This document shows positions 9,391 through 18,722 of a stretch of DNA of 64,000 nucleotides, piece by piece (position 1 is the first letter of the stretch; every line of letters begins with the position of its first letter). Source of the stretch: Gammaproteobacteria bacterium (GTDB lineage Bacteria; Pseudomonadota; Gammaproteobacteria; Competibacterales; Competibacteraceae). The DNA lies in the NCBI GenBank assembly GCA_024235095.1, contig JACKNC010000001.1, positions 62,001-126,000 of the forward strand, in the 5' to 3' direction. The notes under the pieces were generated by a model that did no database searches, was not told the origin of the DNA, and was given only the letters and a program-made list of their open reading frames with translations. The translations under genes were made by a program, and so were the position numbers.

Positions 9391-10227
9391 TCACGCGGGG
9401 GATTCCGCTGGAGGAACATCCACCGCCGGTTCAGCAGCGGCATCGCCCAGCCGCAACAGGCGGGCGTCCAGCAACGGATATTCTCCTTCGTCTGTCGCCA
9501 GCATGCGCTGTCCCAGGCCGATATACACGTCTTCCGCCTGTTCGATCCATTCGGTCTTGTGGCTCAGTTGCAAGGTAGGATCAGGACTGGCTTGTGAACC
9601 GGGATAGCGCGCGGGAATCAGGCCAACCGTCTCGCCGCCATTGCTCCAGGTGAAGAGGGCAGGCATCCAGACTAAATCGCGTAAATCAGCAGGCGCTTCC
9701 AGCTTGATGCTGCCGATCCGGTGAAAGGGAATCCAGAAATAACGACCGTTGACAATCGCCTCCAGCACCGGCCCCATTCGGCTATCGGCATCGGCGATCC
9801 AGGTAAACGGTTGGTTATCAATCATGCCTGCAGTAGCCGGCGCATCCTTGAAAGCCTGTTCCCGAACTGGCGCTGCTTGTTCATGATGACCTTCGGCGGT
9901 GAGGCGCAGCGCTTCCAGCAGCAACGCGACCCACGGTTCCGGATCGCCGAAAATCAATGGCGACCGCCGTCCGGCAAAGACATCCGCGCGCAGCATTTCG
10001 CAACGCAACGCTTCGCGGTAAGTCTGCACCATCGGCAGACTGCCGGCGTCCATTTCTTCCAGCACATTCAACTGAGTCAGCGCCCGTTCCCACTGTCCCA
10101 GGATCGACAACAGTTGGAATAGAAAAATCCGGTGCTTGGGATTGGCGGGTTCCCGGCGCACCTGATCCTGTACGTTGGTTAGAACCGGTTGCAGACTGCG
10201 TTCCGCCAACAATTCACCCAATAGCAT
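9391..10227 (-). CDS. tagJ: T6SS accessory protein TagJ (ImpE)
   Basis: 278 residues from the chosen ATG at 10227, which has AGGAG seven bases upstream; an in-frame ATG at 10233 is too close to that site. The N-terminal part is helical and TPR-like (Q-D-Q-V-R-R-E-P-A-N-P-K-H-R) followed by the ImpE family core with W-I-A-D-A-D-S-R-M-G-P and L-V-W-M-P-A. In Pseudomonas aeruginosa H1-T6SS the homologue binds ClpV and the TssB N-terminus, tuning sheath recycling. Its presence assigns this locus to the TagJ-containing T6SS subgroup. It sits between tssE and hcp on the same strand. Confidence 0.9.
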   Translation of the reverse strand: MLLGELLAERSLQPVLTNVQDQVRREPANPKHRIFLFQLLSILGQWERALTQLNVLEEMDAGSLPMVQTYREALRCEMLRADVFAGRRSPLIFGDPEPWVALLLEALRLTAEGHHEQAAPVREQAFKDAPATAGMIDNQPFTWIADADSRMGPVLEAIVNGRYFWIPFHRIGSIKLEAPADLRDLVWMPALFTWSNGGETVGLIPARYPGSQASPDPTLQLSHKTEWIEQAEDVYIGLGQRMLATDEGEYPLLDARLLRLGDAAAEPAVDVPPAESPA

Positions 10228-10287
10228 CAGCATTCTCCTGGGTTACGGCGAAAAGAGCCGGCGGTCGTCCACCGGCTCCGGGAGTCA

Positions 10288-10791
10288 TCAAGCCACTTCG
10301 ACCGTGGTCTGATCAAAGGACGCTTCCACCGGCTTGCCGATAGTGCCGCCCTTGGTATCCTGCTGCTCGTAATGGACGGTCAACTTGGCATAGGCAAAGC
10401 TCAGGCTGCTAAAGGGTTCGTCCTCGCCACCGCTACCCGACCAGTCTACGTGTTCGACCAGACAGCTATCAAAAGTGTAAACCTCGAAGGGTTTCTGCAC
10501 CGCGCCCTTGGCCCCAACATTCTTGGTCAGATGCACCACGATCTTGTCGATGTGCTGACCAGAAACCATGAACCCGAACAGTTGTGGCGTCGCCTTCTCT
10601 CGCCTCATCGTGCAGCTGAAGGAACTGACCGAGGTGCGCCCAGAAGACAGACCGGTGGAACCGGAACTGACCGTGGATGGATTGCTCGCGCTGAAACTGT
10701 AGCTATACAGTTTGATCCACTTTTCGTAGCCTTTGGCCGTGCTTTCGCCTTCGATGCCGTTGGAAACCTGCATGTATGAATCATAAGCCAT
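10288..10791 (-). CDS. hcp: T6SS tube protein Hcp
   Basis: 167 residues beginning MAYDSYMQVSNGIEGES, the characteristic Hcp N-terminus. The ATG at 10791 is chosen over an upstream in-frame ATG (10806) because GGAGGT lies 7 bases ahead of it. The middle carries GFMVSGQHIDKIVVHLTK, and the C-terminal half has SFAYAKLTVHYEQQ, both family features. Hcp hexamers stack into the inner tube and are secreted. The 250-bp leader upstream holds an inverted repeat (separate entry), which suggests hcp has its own promoter or RNA-level control, as is common for this abundantly made subunit. Confidence 0.96.
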   Translation of the reverse strand: MAYDSYMQVSNGIEGESTAKGYEKWIKLYSYSFSASNPSTVSSGSTGLSSGRTSVSSFSCTMRREKATPQLFGFMVSGQHIDKIVVHLTKNVGAKGAVQKPFEVYTFDSCLVEHVDWSGSGGEDEPFSSLSFAYAKLTVHYEQQDTKGGTIGKPVEASFDQTTVEVA

Positions 10792-10821
10792 GTTATTTAC
10801 CTCCACTGGGGATTGATTTTT

Positions 10822-10853
10822 GCACGATTCAGAACTCGTGTGTCGAATCGTGC
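10822..10853 (-). promoter_or_regulatory. 9-bp inverted repeat in the hcp leader
   Basis: GCACGATTC (10822-10830) and GAATCGTGC (10845-10853) form a perfect 9-bp inverted repeat with a 14-base spacer, about 30 bases ahead of the hcp start on the coding strand. It is not followed by a U-run on the minus strand, so it is not a standard terminator; an operator, attenuator or mRNA-stabilising hairpin is more likely. The rest of 10854-11059 shows no gene. Confidence 0.55.
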
Positions 10854-11059
10854 TTCTGGGTTGCTGAGCGGGTGACCGGCGGTCCGTTTTCAGGAATTCC
10901 GTTCGATCACGCTCTCAGTTTGAGATGATTCACTTCCCATGCCAATTATACAATCCTTTGATTTATATTTATTTTATTCAGAAAGACGCGAGAACGGCTG
11001 GTCGGTTTCGTTGAATGCGGCCTTGTCAAAATGACCTCGGCTCCGTTCATTTTGAACCG

Positions 11060-12556
11060 CTAGCCGCCTTTGGCCGATGGCAGCTTGGAGACCAAGCGCA
11101 ATGACACGGTCAAACCTTCGAGCTGATAATGCGGTCGCAGGAAGAACTTGGCGCTGTAGTAACCCGGATTGCCCTCCACTTCTTCCACGACCACCTCGGC
11201 GGCGGCCAGCGGATATTTGGCCTTGGTGATCTCGGACGAGGTCGCTGGGGCGCCATCGACATAGTTTGAGATCCAGCTTTGCAGCCAGCGCTGCATATCG
11301 TCGCGCTCCTTGAATGAACCGATCTTGTCGCGAACGATGCACTTCAGATAATGCGCAAAGCGGCAGGTTGAGAACAGGTACGGTAGACGGGCCGATAGAT
11401 TCGCGTTGGCAGTCGCGTCCGGGTCGTCATATTCCGCCGGCTTTTGCAGCGACTGTGCGCCGATGAACGCGGCAAGGTCCGAATTCTTGCGATGGATCAG
11501 CGGTAGAAACCCGTTCTTCGATAATTCGGCCTCACGCCGGTCGCTGATGGCGATTTCGGTGGGGCATTTCATGTCCACACCGCCATCGTCAGTCGGGAAG
11601 GTGTGTGAGGGCAAGCCTTCGACCACGCCGCCGGCTTCCACGCCACGAATGCGGGTGCACCAGCCGTACAACTTAAACGCCCGGTTGATGTTGACCGCCA
11701 TGGCGTAGGCGGAATTGGCCCAGACATATTTGGTGTGCTCGCTGCCCTCGGCGTCTTCCTCGAAGTCGAACGCCTCGACCGGGTCAGTCTTGGAGCCATA
11801 GGGCAAACGCGCCAGAAACCGGGGCATGGTCAAACCAAGGTAGCGGGAATCGTCGGATTCGCGCAGCGAGCGCCACGCCGCATATTCCGGGGTCTGGAAA
11901 ATTTTGGTGATGTCGCGAGGATTGCTCAATTCCTGCCAGGAATCCATCTGCATGACGGTTGGCGCGGCGGCGGAGATGAATGGCGTGTGGGCGGCAGCGG
12001 CGATCTTGGAGATTTCCCCCAGCAGTTCGACATCAGGCGGACTCTGATCGAAGTAATAATCCCCGACCAGACAGCCGTAGGGTTCGCCGCCGAACTGACC
12101 GTATTCCTCTTCGTAGATTTTCTTGAAGAGCGGGCTTTGATCCCAGGCCGTTCCCTTGTATTTCTTCAACGTCTTGTGCAAATCCTTTTTAGAGATGTTC
12201 ATGACGCGAATCTTGAGCATCTCGTCGGTCTCGGTATTGTTGATCAGATGATGCAGGCCGCGCCAGGCGCTCTCCAGGGCCTGAAAATCGGGATGATGCA
12301 TGATCACGTTCATCTGGTCGGTCAGTTTTTTGTCAATCGCCGCGATCATCGATTCGATCGACTTGACAACATCTTTGGAGACCAGGGTGGTGTATTGCAG
12401 GGCCTGTTCCGCCAGGGTGCGGACCGCGGATTCAACCGCTTCCTTGGCCTGATCGGACTTGGGTTTGAATTCGCGCTGTAGCAAGGAGGAAAAATCGCTG
12501 GCCTCGAGCGTTTCAACTTCGGCTTGAACCTGGGTGTCTTGACTGGTTTCGGCCAT
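11060..12556 (-). CDS. tssC: T6SS sheath large subunit TssC (VipB)
   Basis: 498 residues, full-length. Recognisable family stretches include PDFQALESAWRGLHHLINNT, KKIYEEEYGQFGGEPYG, and FAHYLKCIVRDKIGSF near the C-terminus, which ends with the sheath handshake region FFLRPHYQLEGLTVSLRLVS (in parts). TssB and TssC heterodimers assemble the contractile cytoplasmic sheath that drives Hcp-VgrG out of the cell. The ATG overlaps the ribosome-binding context of the tssB stop (GAGGAG spanning the gene end), with a 6-base gap to tssB, so the pair is coupled as expected for equimolar subunits. Confidence 0.98.
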   Translation of the reverse strand: MAETSQDTQVQAEVETLEASDFSSLLQREFKPKSDQAKEAVESAVRTLAEQALQYTTLVSKDVVKSIESMIAAIDKKLTDQMNVIMHHPDFQALESAWRGLHHLINNTETDEMLKIRVMNISKKDLHKTLKKYKGTAWDQSPLFKKIYEEEYGQFGGEPYGCLVGDYYFDQSPPDVELLGEISKIAAAAHTPFISAAAPTVMQMDSWQELSNPRDITKIFQTPEYAAWRSLRESDDSRYLGLTMPRFLARLPYGSKTDPVEAFDFEEDAEGSEHTKYVWANSAYAMAVNINRAFKLYGWCTRIRGVEAGGVVEGLPSHTFPTDDGGVDMKCPTEIAISDRREAELSKNGFLPLIHRKNSDLAAFIGAQSLQKPAEYDDPDATANANLSARLPYLFSTCRFAHYLKCIVRDKIGSFKERDDMQRWLQSWISNYVDGAPATSSEITKAKYPLAAAEVVVEEVEGNPGYYSAKFFLRPHYQLEGLTVSLRLVSKLPSAKGG

Positions 12557-12562
12557 GATTTA

Positions 12563-13084
12563 TTACTCCTCGGCGGCGGGCGCAGCGGCGTCCTGGGGCT
12601 TCGCTTCCGCGACCAGGGACTGCAGGAGACTGGGATCGTTCAGCGCCTTGGCGATGAGCTCCTCGGCGCCGGTCTTGCCATCCATGTAGCTCATCAGATT
12701 GGACAGCTGCTGACGGGCCTGCAACAGCCGGTTCAACGAATCCACCTTCTGCGCGACCGCAGCCGGGGAAAAATCCTCCATGCTTTCGAAGGACAAATCC
12801 ACGCTCAATTCACCCTCGCCGGTCAGGGTGTTAGGCACCCGAAAAGCGACGCGCGGTTTCATCGCTTTCAACCGATTGTCGAAATTGTCGATGTCGATTT
12901 CGAGAAACTTGCGATCGGCCACTGGCGCCAGGGGATCGGTCGGCTTACCGGACAGATCGGCCATCACCCCCATCACGAAGGGCAACTGGACTTTCTTTTC
13001 AGCACCATACACTTCAACATCGTATTCGATCTGGACGCGCGGCGCACGGTTGCGAGCAATAAACTTCTGGCTACTCATCGCCAT
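12563..13084 (-). CDS. tssB: T6SS sheath small subunit TssB (VipA)
   Basis: 173 residues. The N-terminus contains R-A-P-R-V-Q-I-E-Y-D-V, then KKVQLPFVMGVMADLSG, both diagnostic of TssB/ImpB. The C-terminal helix region LNRLLQARQQLSNLMSYMDG precedes an Ala/Glu-rich tail. It forms the sheath protofilament with TssC; the extreme N-terminus is the ClpV/TagJ-binding element in relatives. GAGGT lies 9 bases before the ATG at 13084 (a second ATG two codons later is possible). About 80 non-coding bases separate it from tssA. Confidence 0.97.
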   Translation of the reverse strand: MAMSSQKFIARNRAPRVQIEYDVEVYGAEKKVQLPFVMGVMADLSGKPTDPLAPVADRKFLEIDIDNFDNRLKAMKPRVAFRVPNTLTGEGELSVDLSFESMEDFSPAAVAQKVDSLNRLLQARQQLSNLMSYMDGKTGAEELIAKALNDPSLLQSLVAEAKPQDAAAPAAEE

Positions 13085-13165
13085 TGGAGCATCACCTCTC
13101 TAAGCTTCAATTACTGTTGGCTATTTGAAATAAACCTAGCTTACTAGTCAACCATTATAGCTTGA

Positions 13166-14224
13166 TTATTCCGCTTCCTCTGGTTGCAAACCGAAAATCA
13201 GGTCGGTTTGCTCGGTAGCGTTGGGCGCGAGATCCCGCAGAAGCTCCACGAAATCCATGGTCACCAGTTTCTTGGCGCGTTTGAGCATGAAAGGCACCGG
13301 ACTGGACGGTTCATAGCGTTTATAATAGTCGCAGATTTTGTCGAGTGTGCGAATGACGTCCTCGCGGCTGGCGATTTCGCCCACGATCATGCGTTGGCCG
13401 GTACCGGGGGCGCCGGTTGTTGTTCCCTCCATGATCTCGCTCGCTTCATCCTCGCCTCCTATACCTGCGCCGCGCCGTTCAAGTTGCTCAGCCAGAACGT
13501 GGCGGATTTCTTTCAACGCTCCCGACAGGGCGCTCATGTCCGGGGCTGCCGTGACGCCAACCTGATCAGTCAACCGAGTTTCAATGCCATCGGCGTGCTC
13601 AATGGCTTTGGCGACGGCGTCCGCCGTGGCTTGCAGCTCCTCCAGATCAGCATCCTGGAATGCTCCGTCGATCATCGTCTGGTTAGGCGGCGTGTGCTCC
13701 TCATCGGTCGCAATCGGAGTCAGTATGCCAGCGGCGATCTGCACATCGCGTAGGCTGAAGCGTCCCAGGCTACGCGAACTGACCAGGGGCGTAGTGCGCA
13801 GATCATGCAGGGTGGTTTCCGGATCGCACAGCCCCACAATCGTATTGATGCGCAGGGTGGGATCATTGTCGTCATCAGGGTCCAACTGCGGGTAGACGTT
13901 GTCCCAGTGCTGCTCAATCAAACCTTCAATCAATGCCAGGCCGTCGGTGAATCCTGCCAGACCGTCGGTGTTCAGCACCGCCCGGGTCAAGTAGGCCACA
14001 ACCCGTAAATCGCGGGTGCGCTCGAGGAGATCCAGGGCCGTTTTGCCAACGCCGCGCCAGTTGGGCGGTTCACCAGGGATGATCGTGTCGCCATATTGGC
14101 GCTCCGCCGTTCCCTGCGCCTCTTTTTCCATCTCTGCGAACTGGGGGTCGTACTCGAGATCTTCGCCGCATGGCGCGTCGGCCGTAATCTCGCTCAACAG
14201 GCTTTCAACGTCAATAATGCTCAT
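13166..14224 (-). CDS. tssA: T6SS baseplate/sheath-assembly protein TssA (ImpA)
   Basis: 352 residues from ATG 14224. A longer in-frame extension exists upstream, but its translation is not family-like and it would run across the divergent promoter region, so MSIIDVESLL is chosen. The ImpA N-terminal domain is clear (DAPCGEDLEYDPQFAEME, then GEPPNWRGVGKTALDLLERT and LRVVAYLTRAVL). A linker of acidic/alanine character follows and the C-terminal domain has the family end REDVIRTLDKICDYYKRYEP and FVELLRDLAP. TssA initiates or caps tube-sheath polymerisation. It is the first gene of the leftward arm. Confidence 0.93.
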   Translation of the reverse strand: MSIIDVESLLSEITADAPCGEDLEYDPQFAEMEKEAQGTAERQYGDTIIPGEPPNWRGVGKTALDLLERTRDLRVVAYLTRAVLNTDGLAGFTDGLALIEGLIEQHWDNVYPQLDPDDDNDPTLRINTIVGLCDPETTLHDLRTTPLVSSRSLGRFSLRDVQIAAGILTPIATDEEHTPPNQTMIDGAFQDADLEELQATADAVAKAIEHADGIETRLTDQVGVTAAPDMSALSGALKEIRHVLAEQLERRGAGIGGEDEASEIMEGTTTGAPGTGQRMIVGEIASREDVIRTLDKICDYYKRYEPSSPVPFMLKRAKKLVTMDFVELLRDLAPNATEQTDLIFGLQPEEAE

Positions 14225-14386
14225 AGGGGCGCGCCTCATCCGCTTCGCTGCTGTGAAAAATAGCCCGGCTGGCTTGTTATGCCTATGCTCAAGCAGTATA
14301 GACTGTCTATTAGCGATATAATCGAGCAACCCGACGATACTCAGTCGGGCGGTTGCAGCGGCACCCCCGCTAACGGACATCGCATT
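14225..14386. promoter_or_regulatory. divergent control region between tssA and tagH
   Basis: 162 bases separate the two divergent T6SS arms. A perfect ATAGAC-T-GTCTAT inverted repeat (14298-14310) lies near the middle, and a TATAAT hexamer (14317-14322) reads rightwards with no convincing -35 partner at the right distance. The symmetrical element is a plausible operator controlling both arms; promoter assignment is tentative. Confidence 0.45.
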
Positions 14387-15841
14387 ATGCCCCTGAAATT
14401 GATGATTATCAGTTATCAACGACTCTCGCCAGGCCAGGAAACGACCAAAATTCTGGATCGCGGTTCGATCAGCATTGGCCGCGCATCGAAAAATGACTGG
14501 GTTTTGCAAGACCCGGAGCGCATCCTCTCCAGCGAACACTGTGTCGTTCATTACAAAGATGGCGGCTATGTTCTGACCGATAAGAGCACCAACGGCACTT
14601 TTCTCAACGACTCTGAACAGCGTATCCCGCGCGAACACACGGTGCCGCTCAGGAATGGCGACCGCTTTGTCCTGGGGGAATATGAAATCGAGGCCACGAT
14701 TGCCTCGATGGAAGAGGAAGAGGAAGAAGCGGCTGAAGCGGAGGGTCCGGTCACCGATATTGTGCTCAGTCCGGGCCTGGCCCCGGTCGACATCAACATC
14801 CCCGACAAGAAGACGCCATCGCCTCTTGACGCCTCCCTCGATATCGTCAAGCCCCCGTTCAACGATCTGCTGGCGGAGAGCCGGGACAGTCTGGGACTAG
14901 AGCATCCCACCCCTGAGTTGCTCTCTCCCCCGGGTGGCGTAGCCACTGAACCGCCCGCCGACATCGGTGGACCGGAAGGCGCCGCTTATGAGCCGCCGGA
15001 TCTGCTGGGGCCGGAACCGCCGCCTCTGGAAGAGGCTTCAGCGCCGCCGGATGAGGAACCGGCTACCCCACTTTTGTCGCCCGAGCAGGAAATACCTGAG
15101 AAGCCTTCTCCCCCTGAACCTGCCACCCCGGCCGAACCCGAGGCGCTGGTCATTCCAATTCCTGATGACTGGTGGAAGCCATCTCCTGTTTCAACGCCGC
15201 CGTCGCCAGCGCCCGCAGCCCCAGCGGTCGAACCGCCCGGACTGGATGCGCTAACCTTGTTGCGCGCCTTTCTGGACGGCGCCGGTTTGCCTCAGATGCG
15301 CCTGAACGAGGATCAGTTGCCCGAAATCATGGCCAACTTAGGCGCCATGTTTCGTGAAACCGTTCGCGGCCTTATGGATATTTTGCTCGCTCGCGGCGAT
15401 CTCAAGGGCGAATTCCGGTTGGACCGCACCGCGATTGGCCCCCTGGAGAACAACCCGCTCAAGACTCCGCCTGGGCAGCCGCCGCTGCGGGTTGAGGAAG
15501 TCATGGTGCTGTTGTTAATCAGCCAAAAGGGCGTTTATATGTCGCCGGTGCAAGCAGTGCAAGAGGGTTTTAACGATATCAAGGCTCACCAGCTGGCGGT
15601 CGTGGCGGGCATTCAGGCTGCACTGGCCCGTCTTCTGGAGCGGTTTGATCCTGACAATCTGGAAGCGCGCCTTGAACAGAGCGTGCTTGATAATATCTGG
15701 CCGGCGAATCGCAAGGCTAAATACTGGGATTTGTTCAACGCGGAGTACCAGGCCATCGCCCGGGAGGCCGAGGATGATTTCAACGAACTGTTTGGCGATG
15801 AATTCGCCCGTGCTTACGCGGAACGACTGCGCTCGGGATGA
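14387..15841 (+). CDS. tagH: T6SS FHA-domain protein TagH
   Basis: About 484 residues from the ATG at 14387. An FHA domain occupies roughly residues 5-100 (SIGRASKNDWVLQDPERILS, SSEHCVVHY, DKSTNGTFLN, then GDRFVLGEYEI), which binds phosphothreonine. A long acidic, proline-rich low-complexity linker (about 105-285) follows, then the T6SS-specific C-terminal domain (ALTLLRAFLDGAGLP... FRETVRGLMDILLARGDLK... FNELFGDEFARAYAERLR). In H1-type systems the FHA protein is the target of the PpkA kinase and is reset by PppA. PppA is encoded at the other end of this arm; no PpkA is seen in the window. Confidence 0.92.
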   Translation: MPLKLMIISYQRLSPGQETTKILDRGSISIGRASKNDWVLQDPERILSSEHCVVHYKDGGYVLTDKSTNGTFLNDSEQRIPREHTVPLRNGDRFVLGEYEIEATIASMEEEEEEAAEAEGPVTDIVLSPGLAPVDINIPDKKTPSPLDASLDIVKPPFNDLLAESRDSLGLEHPTPELLSPPGGVATEPPADIGGPEGAAYEPPDLLGPEPPPLEEASAPPDEEPATPLLSPEQEIPEKPSPPEPATPAEPEALVIPIPDDWWKPSPVSTPPSPAPAAPAVEPPGLDALTLLRAFLDGAGLPQMRLNEDQLPEIMANLGAMFRETVRGLMDILLARGDLKGEFRLDRTAIGPLENNPLKTPPGQPPLRVEEVMVLLLISQKGVYMSPVQAVQEGFNDIKAHQLAVVAGIQAALARLLERFDPDNLEARLEQSVLDNIWPANRKAKYWDLFNAEYQAIAREAEDDFNELFGDEFARAYAERLRSG

Positions 15842-15999
15842 ATTCGCTTACAATAGTTCAATTGTCTGTCCTGCGCCGACTACCGTTCCGTGCTCGGGAT
15901 GCTAGGATTAATAAATTTATCCTCAATTTTCCCTTTTCCGCTTATGGAGAGACAGGGAGTCAGGGGAGCCAATGAAGCCATGAAACGAGCAACGCGACC

Positions 16000-17349
16000 A
16001 TGAGTTGGTACAGCAAAGTCGTATGGTCCGAAGGGATGTTCCTGCGTCCCCAGCATTTTCAGCAGCAGGATCGGTATCTTGAAGCGCTGGTTCGACAATC
16101 CTGTGGTCCGCTGCACCCCTATGCCTGGGGCGTGGCGGATCTGGCGCTCGACCGGGAAGCGCTGGTGCTAGGCAAGGTGGGGATTACCACTGCCCGCGGA
16201 TTGTTGCCCGATGGCACGCCCTTCAGCATCCCCGACCATGATCCGCCACCAGCGCCTCTGGATATCGACGCCGAGGCGCGCGACGTTCGAGTCATGCTGG
16301 CGTTGCCCTTGCGTCGCACCGGCATGGCCGATGTGGAGCGCGGCGACTATCAGGATACGGCGGCGCGCTATCGGGCCACGGCTTGCGAAGTGCGTGATAA
16401 CAATGTGGATACCGCCAATAACAGCACGCATCTCGAAATCGGCGAGCGCCGGCTGCGCTTGTTCCTCGATACACGAGACGCCAGTGATTACACATGCATC
16501 GGTATCGCCCAGGTGCAGGAAAAACGTCCTGACCAGACCGTGGTGCTGGACGCCGACTATTTACCGCCCTGCCTGGATTGCCGCGGCGCACCTGCGCTAA
16601 AGGGGTTTGTCACCGAGGTGCTGGGTTTGTTGCACCAACGCGGCGACGCGCTGTCGGAGCGTGTGGTCGGCGTGGGCACCTCGCGCGGCGGTCTGGATAT
16701 CGCCCAGTTCCTGCGCCTCCAGGCCGTCAATCGCTTCGAGCCGCTGTTTGCTCACCTGGCGATCATGCCGGGCCTGCATCCGGAAACCTTCTACCAGATC
16801 GCCCTGCAGGTCGCCGGCGAAATGGCGACCTTTACCGACAAGGTCAAGCGGCGTTCTCCAAGTTTTCCGCCCTACGATCACGATGATCTGCACAAAACCT
16901 TCGGCGCGCTGATGAGCGAATTGCGTCGTTCGCTCAGTCTGGAGGAGGCCGAAGCAGCGATCCGCATCCCCATCGAGGAGCGTCAATACGGCATCCGGGT
17001 GGCGATTATTACCGATCGCGAACGCCCGTTATTGACCAAGGCAACCTTTATTTTGGCAGTGCGCGCCGACATGGCCACGGACCTGTTGCGCAACCGGTTC
17101 CCGACCCAGGTCAAGATTGGTCCGGTCGAGCGCATCGCTCAGTTCGTCAATCATCATTTGCCCGGCATCAGCGTCAGCGCCCTGCCGGTGGCGCCGCGGG
17201 AAATTCCCTACCGGGCTGATTTTATTTACTTCCGCCTGGATCGCAGCAGCGAATTCTGGAAACAACTGCTCAACTCGGGCGGTTTTGCCTTTCATGTAGG
17301 CGGCGAGTTTCCAGGACTGGAAATGGTGTTCTGGGCCATCAAAGAGTGA
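16000..17349 (+). CDS. tssK: T6SS baseplate-membrane connector TssK
   Basis: 449 residues, full-length. The start MSWYSKVVWSEGMFLRPQHF followed by QQQDRYLE is the unmistakable TssK (ImpJ/VasE) N-terminus. The later IKIGPVERIAQFVNHHLPGI-like stretch and the ending FAFHVGGEFPGLEMVFWAIKE also fit. TssK trimers join the TssEFG wedges to the TssL/TssM cytoplasmic domains. The 158 bases between tagH and tssK contain no gene. The following tssL starts 14 bases after the stop. Confidence 0.97.
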   Translation: MSWYSKVVWSEGMFLRPQHFQQQDRYLEALVRQSCGPLHPYAWGVADLALDREALVLGKVGITTARGLLPDGTPFSIPDHDPPPAPLDIDAEARDVRVMLALPLRRTGMADVERGDYQDTAARYRATACEVRDNNVDTANNSTHLEIGERRLRLFLDTRDASDYTCIGIAQVQEKRPDQTVVLDADYLPPCLDCRGAPALKGFVTEVLGLLHQRGDALSERVVGVGTSRGGLDIAQFLRLQAVNRFEPLFAHLAIMPGLHPETFYQIALQVAGEMATFTDKVKRRSPSFPPYDHDDLHKTFGALMSELRRSLSLEEAEAAIRIPIEERQYGIRVAIITDRERPLLTKATFILAVRADMATDLLRNRFPTQVKIGPVERIAQFVNHHLPGISVSALPVAPREIPYRADFIYFRLDRSSEFWKQLLNSGGFAFHVGGEFPGLEMVFWAIKE

Positions 17350-17363
17350 TCGAGTAACGAACC

Positions 17364-18713
17364 GTGACTATCGACGATCCATTTGCTACTGGCGGCGACG
17401 AAAGCGAGCGAACTATTGTCCGGCCCGTACCGGGGGGGCGCCGCCCGGACGCGGCTGCCTCGCCATCGCCCCCCCTCCAGGCGCCAGTCCCTGAGCCGGC
17501 GCCGGTCTCCAAGGGTGTTGGACTTAATCTGCTAGAAGCCGCCGCTGAGCCGCTGCTCGGTCTGATCATGCGGCTCAAGAACACCTCTTCGCATCCGAAT
17601 CCCGAACAATTGCGACAGCAGATGATTGAAGAGATCAAGGTGTTCGCGGCCAACGCCCGCAATGCCGGGATTCACGAAAAGACCGTGTTCCGCGCGCGCT
17701 ATGTCCTGTGTACGACGCTGGATGAGGTGGTCTTGAACACCCCCTGGGGCCGCGCCAGCGAATGGAGTGAAAATAGCCTGCTGGTGACGTTCCATAATGA
17801 AACCTGGGGTGGCGAGAAATTCTTCGAGTTACTGGACGCCATTATCCAGGATCCCCGCAAAAACCTGGATCTGCTGGAGCTCATGTATCTATGTCTGGCG
17901 TTTGGTTTCCAGGGTCGCTACCGATTGCTTGACAATGGCCGCAGCCGATTGGACGAGCAGCGCGAACGGACCTACAACGCCATTCGCACTGCCCGCGGCG
18001 AATTCGAACGCGATTTATCCCCGCACTGGCGCGGCACGGTCGAAGAACAAAATCCGCTCATCCGCTACGTGCCGCTCTGGGTGGTGGCGGCAGTAGCGGC
18101 GGCTCTGTTATTGGCGGCCTATGCGATTTTTAGTTGGCTGCTCAACACGAATTCTGACCCCGTGTTTAATCAGTTAGCGGATATCCGCGATGAAACCGTC
18201 GCCATGGTCCAGCGTAACGGCGCTCCGGCGGCGCCGTCCCCGGTCAAACCGCAAGTGAAGTCTGAACTCAACCGGGTATCCCAGGATCTGCGCACCTTTC
18301 TCGCGCCACAAATCAACCAGGGTCAGGTCGCGGTTATTGAAGCAGCGGATCGAACCACGATTCGTATTCAGGGCGACGGATTATTCGACTCGGCCAGCGC
18401 TAATATCAAATCAGCCTACCTGCCACTGTTGACGCAGATCGGCAAAGAACTGAATACCGTAACAGGCAAGGTACTGGTCACTGGTCATACCGACAACCTA
18501 CCGATCCATACCCTACAGTTTCCATCCAACTGGTATCTATCCAAAGCGCGCGCGGATAGCGTGGTCAAGTTGCTGGCGGCGGTCAGCGCCAATCCGGGCC
18601 GCTTTATCAGCGAAGGCCGCGCTGACACCGAACCGGTCGCACCTAACAACACTCCCCAGGGCCGGGCACAGAATCGCCGGGTCGATATCATCCTGCTGGC
18701 GCGGATCAATTAG
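17364..18713 (+). CDS. tssL: T6SS membrane protein TssL with OmpA-like domain
   Basis: 449 residues with a GTG start at 17364. After a proline-rich start, the DotU/IcmH domain spans about 55-230 (NPLIRYVPLW just before the membrane). One transmembrane helix follows (VVAAVAAALLLAAYAIFSWLL, about 235-256), then a periplasmic OmpA/MotB-type peptidoglycan-binding domain (VLVTGHTDNLPI ... GRADTEPVAPNNTPQGRAQNRRVDI). This is the long TssL form, in which cell-wall anchoring is built into TssL. It partners TssM in the inner-membrane complex and lies 9 bases ahead of tssM. Confidence 0.96.
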   Translation: MTIDDPFATGGDESERTIVRPVPGGRRPDAAASPSPPLQAPVPEPAPVSKGVGLNLLEAAAEPLLGLIMRLKNTSSHPNPEQLRQQMIEEIKVFAANARNAGIHEKTVFRARYVLCTTLDEVVLNTPWGRASEWSENSLLVTFHNETWGGEKFFELLDAIIQDPRKNLDLLELMYLCLAFGFQGRYRLLDNGRSRLDEQRERTYNAIRTARGEFERDLSPHWRGTVEEQNPLIRYVPLWVVAAVAAALLLAAYAIFSWLLNTNSDPVFNQLADIRDETVAMVQRNGAPAAPSPVKPQVKSELNRVSQDLRTFLAPQINQGQVAVIEAADRTTIRIQGDGLFDSASANIKSAYLPLLTQIGKELNTVTGKVLVTGHTDNLPIHTLQFPSNWYLSKARADSVVKLLAAVSANPGRFISEGRADTEPVAPNNTPQGRAQNRRVDIILLARIN

Positions 18714-18722
18714 GGGGAGGTC

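Noticed and set aside
11735..12481. Long plus-strand frame opposite tssC
   Set aside because: Antisense shadow of a highly conserved gene in GC-rich DNA.
14225..14638. Long N-terminal extension of tssA
   Set aside because: It crosses the divergent control region and the tagH start, and TssA proteins begin at the MSIIDVESLL position.
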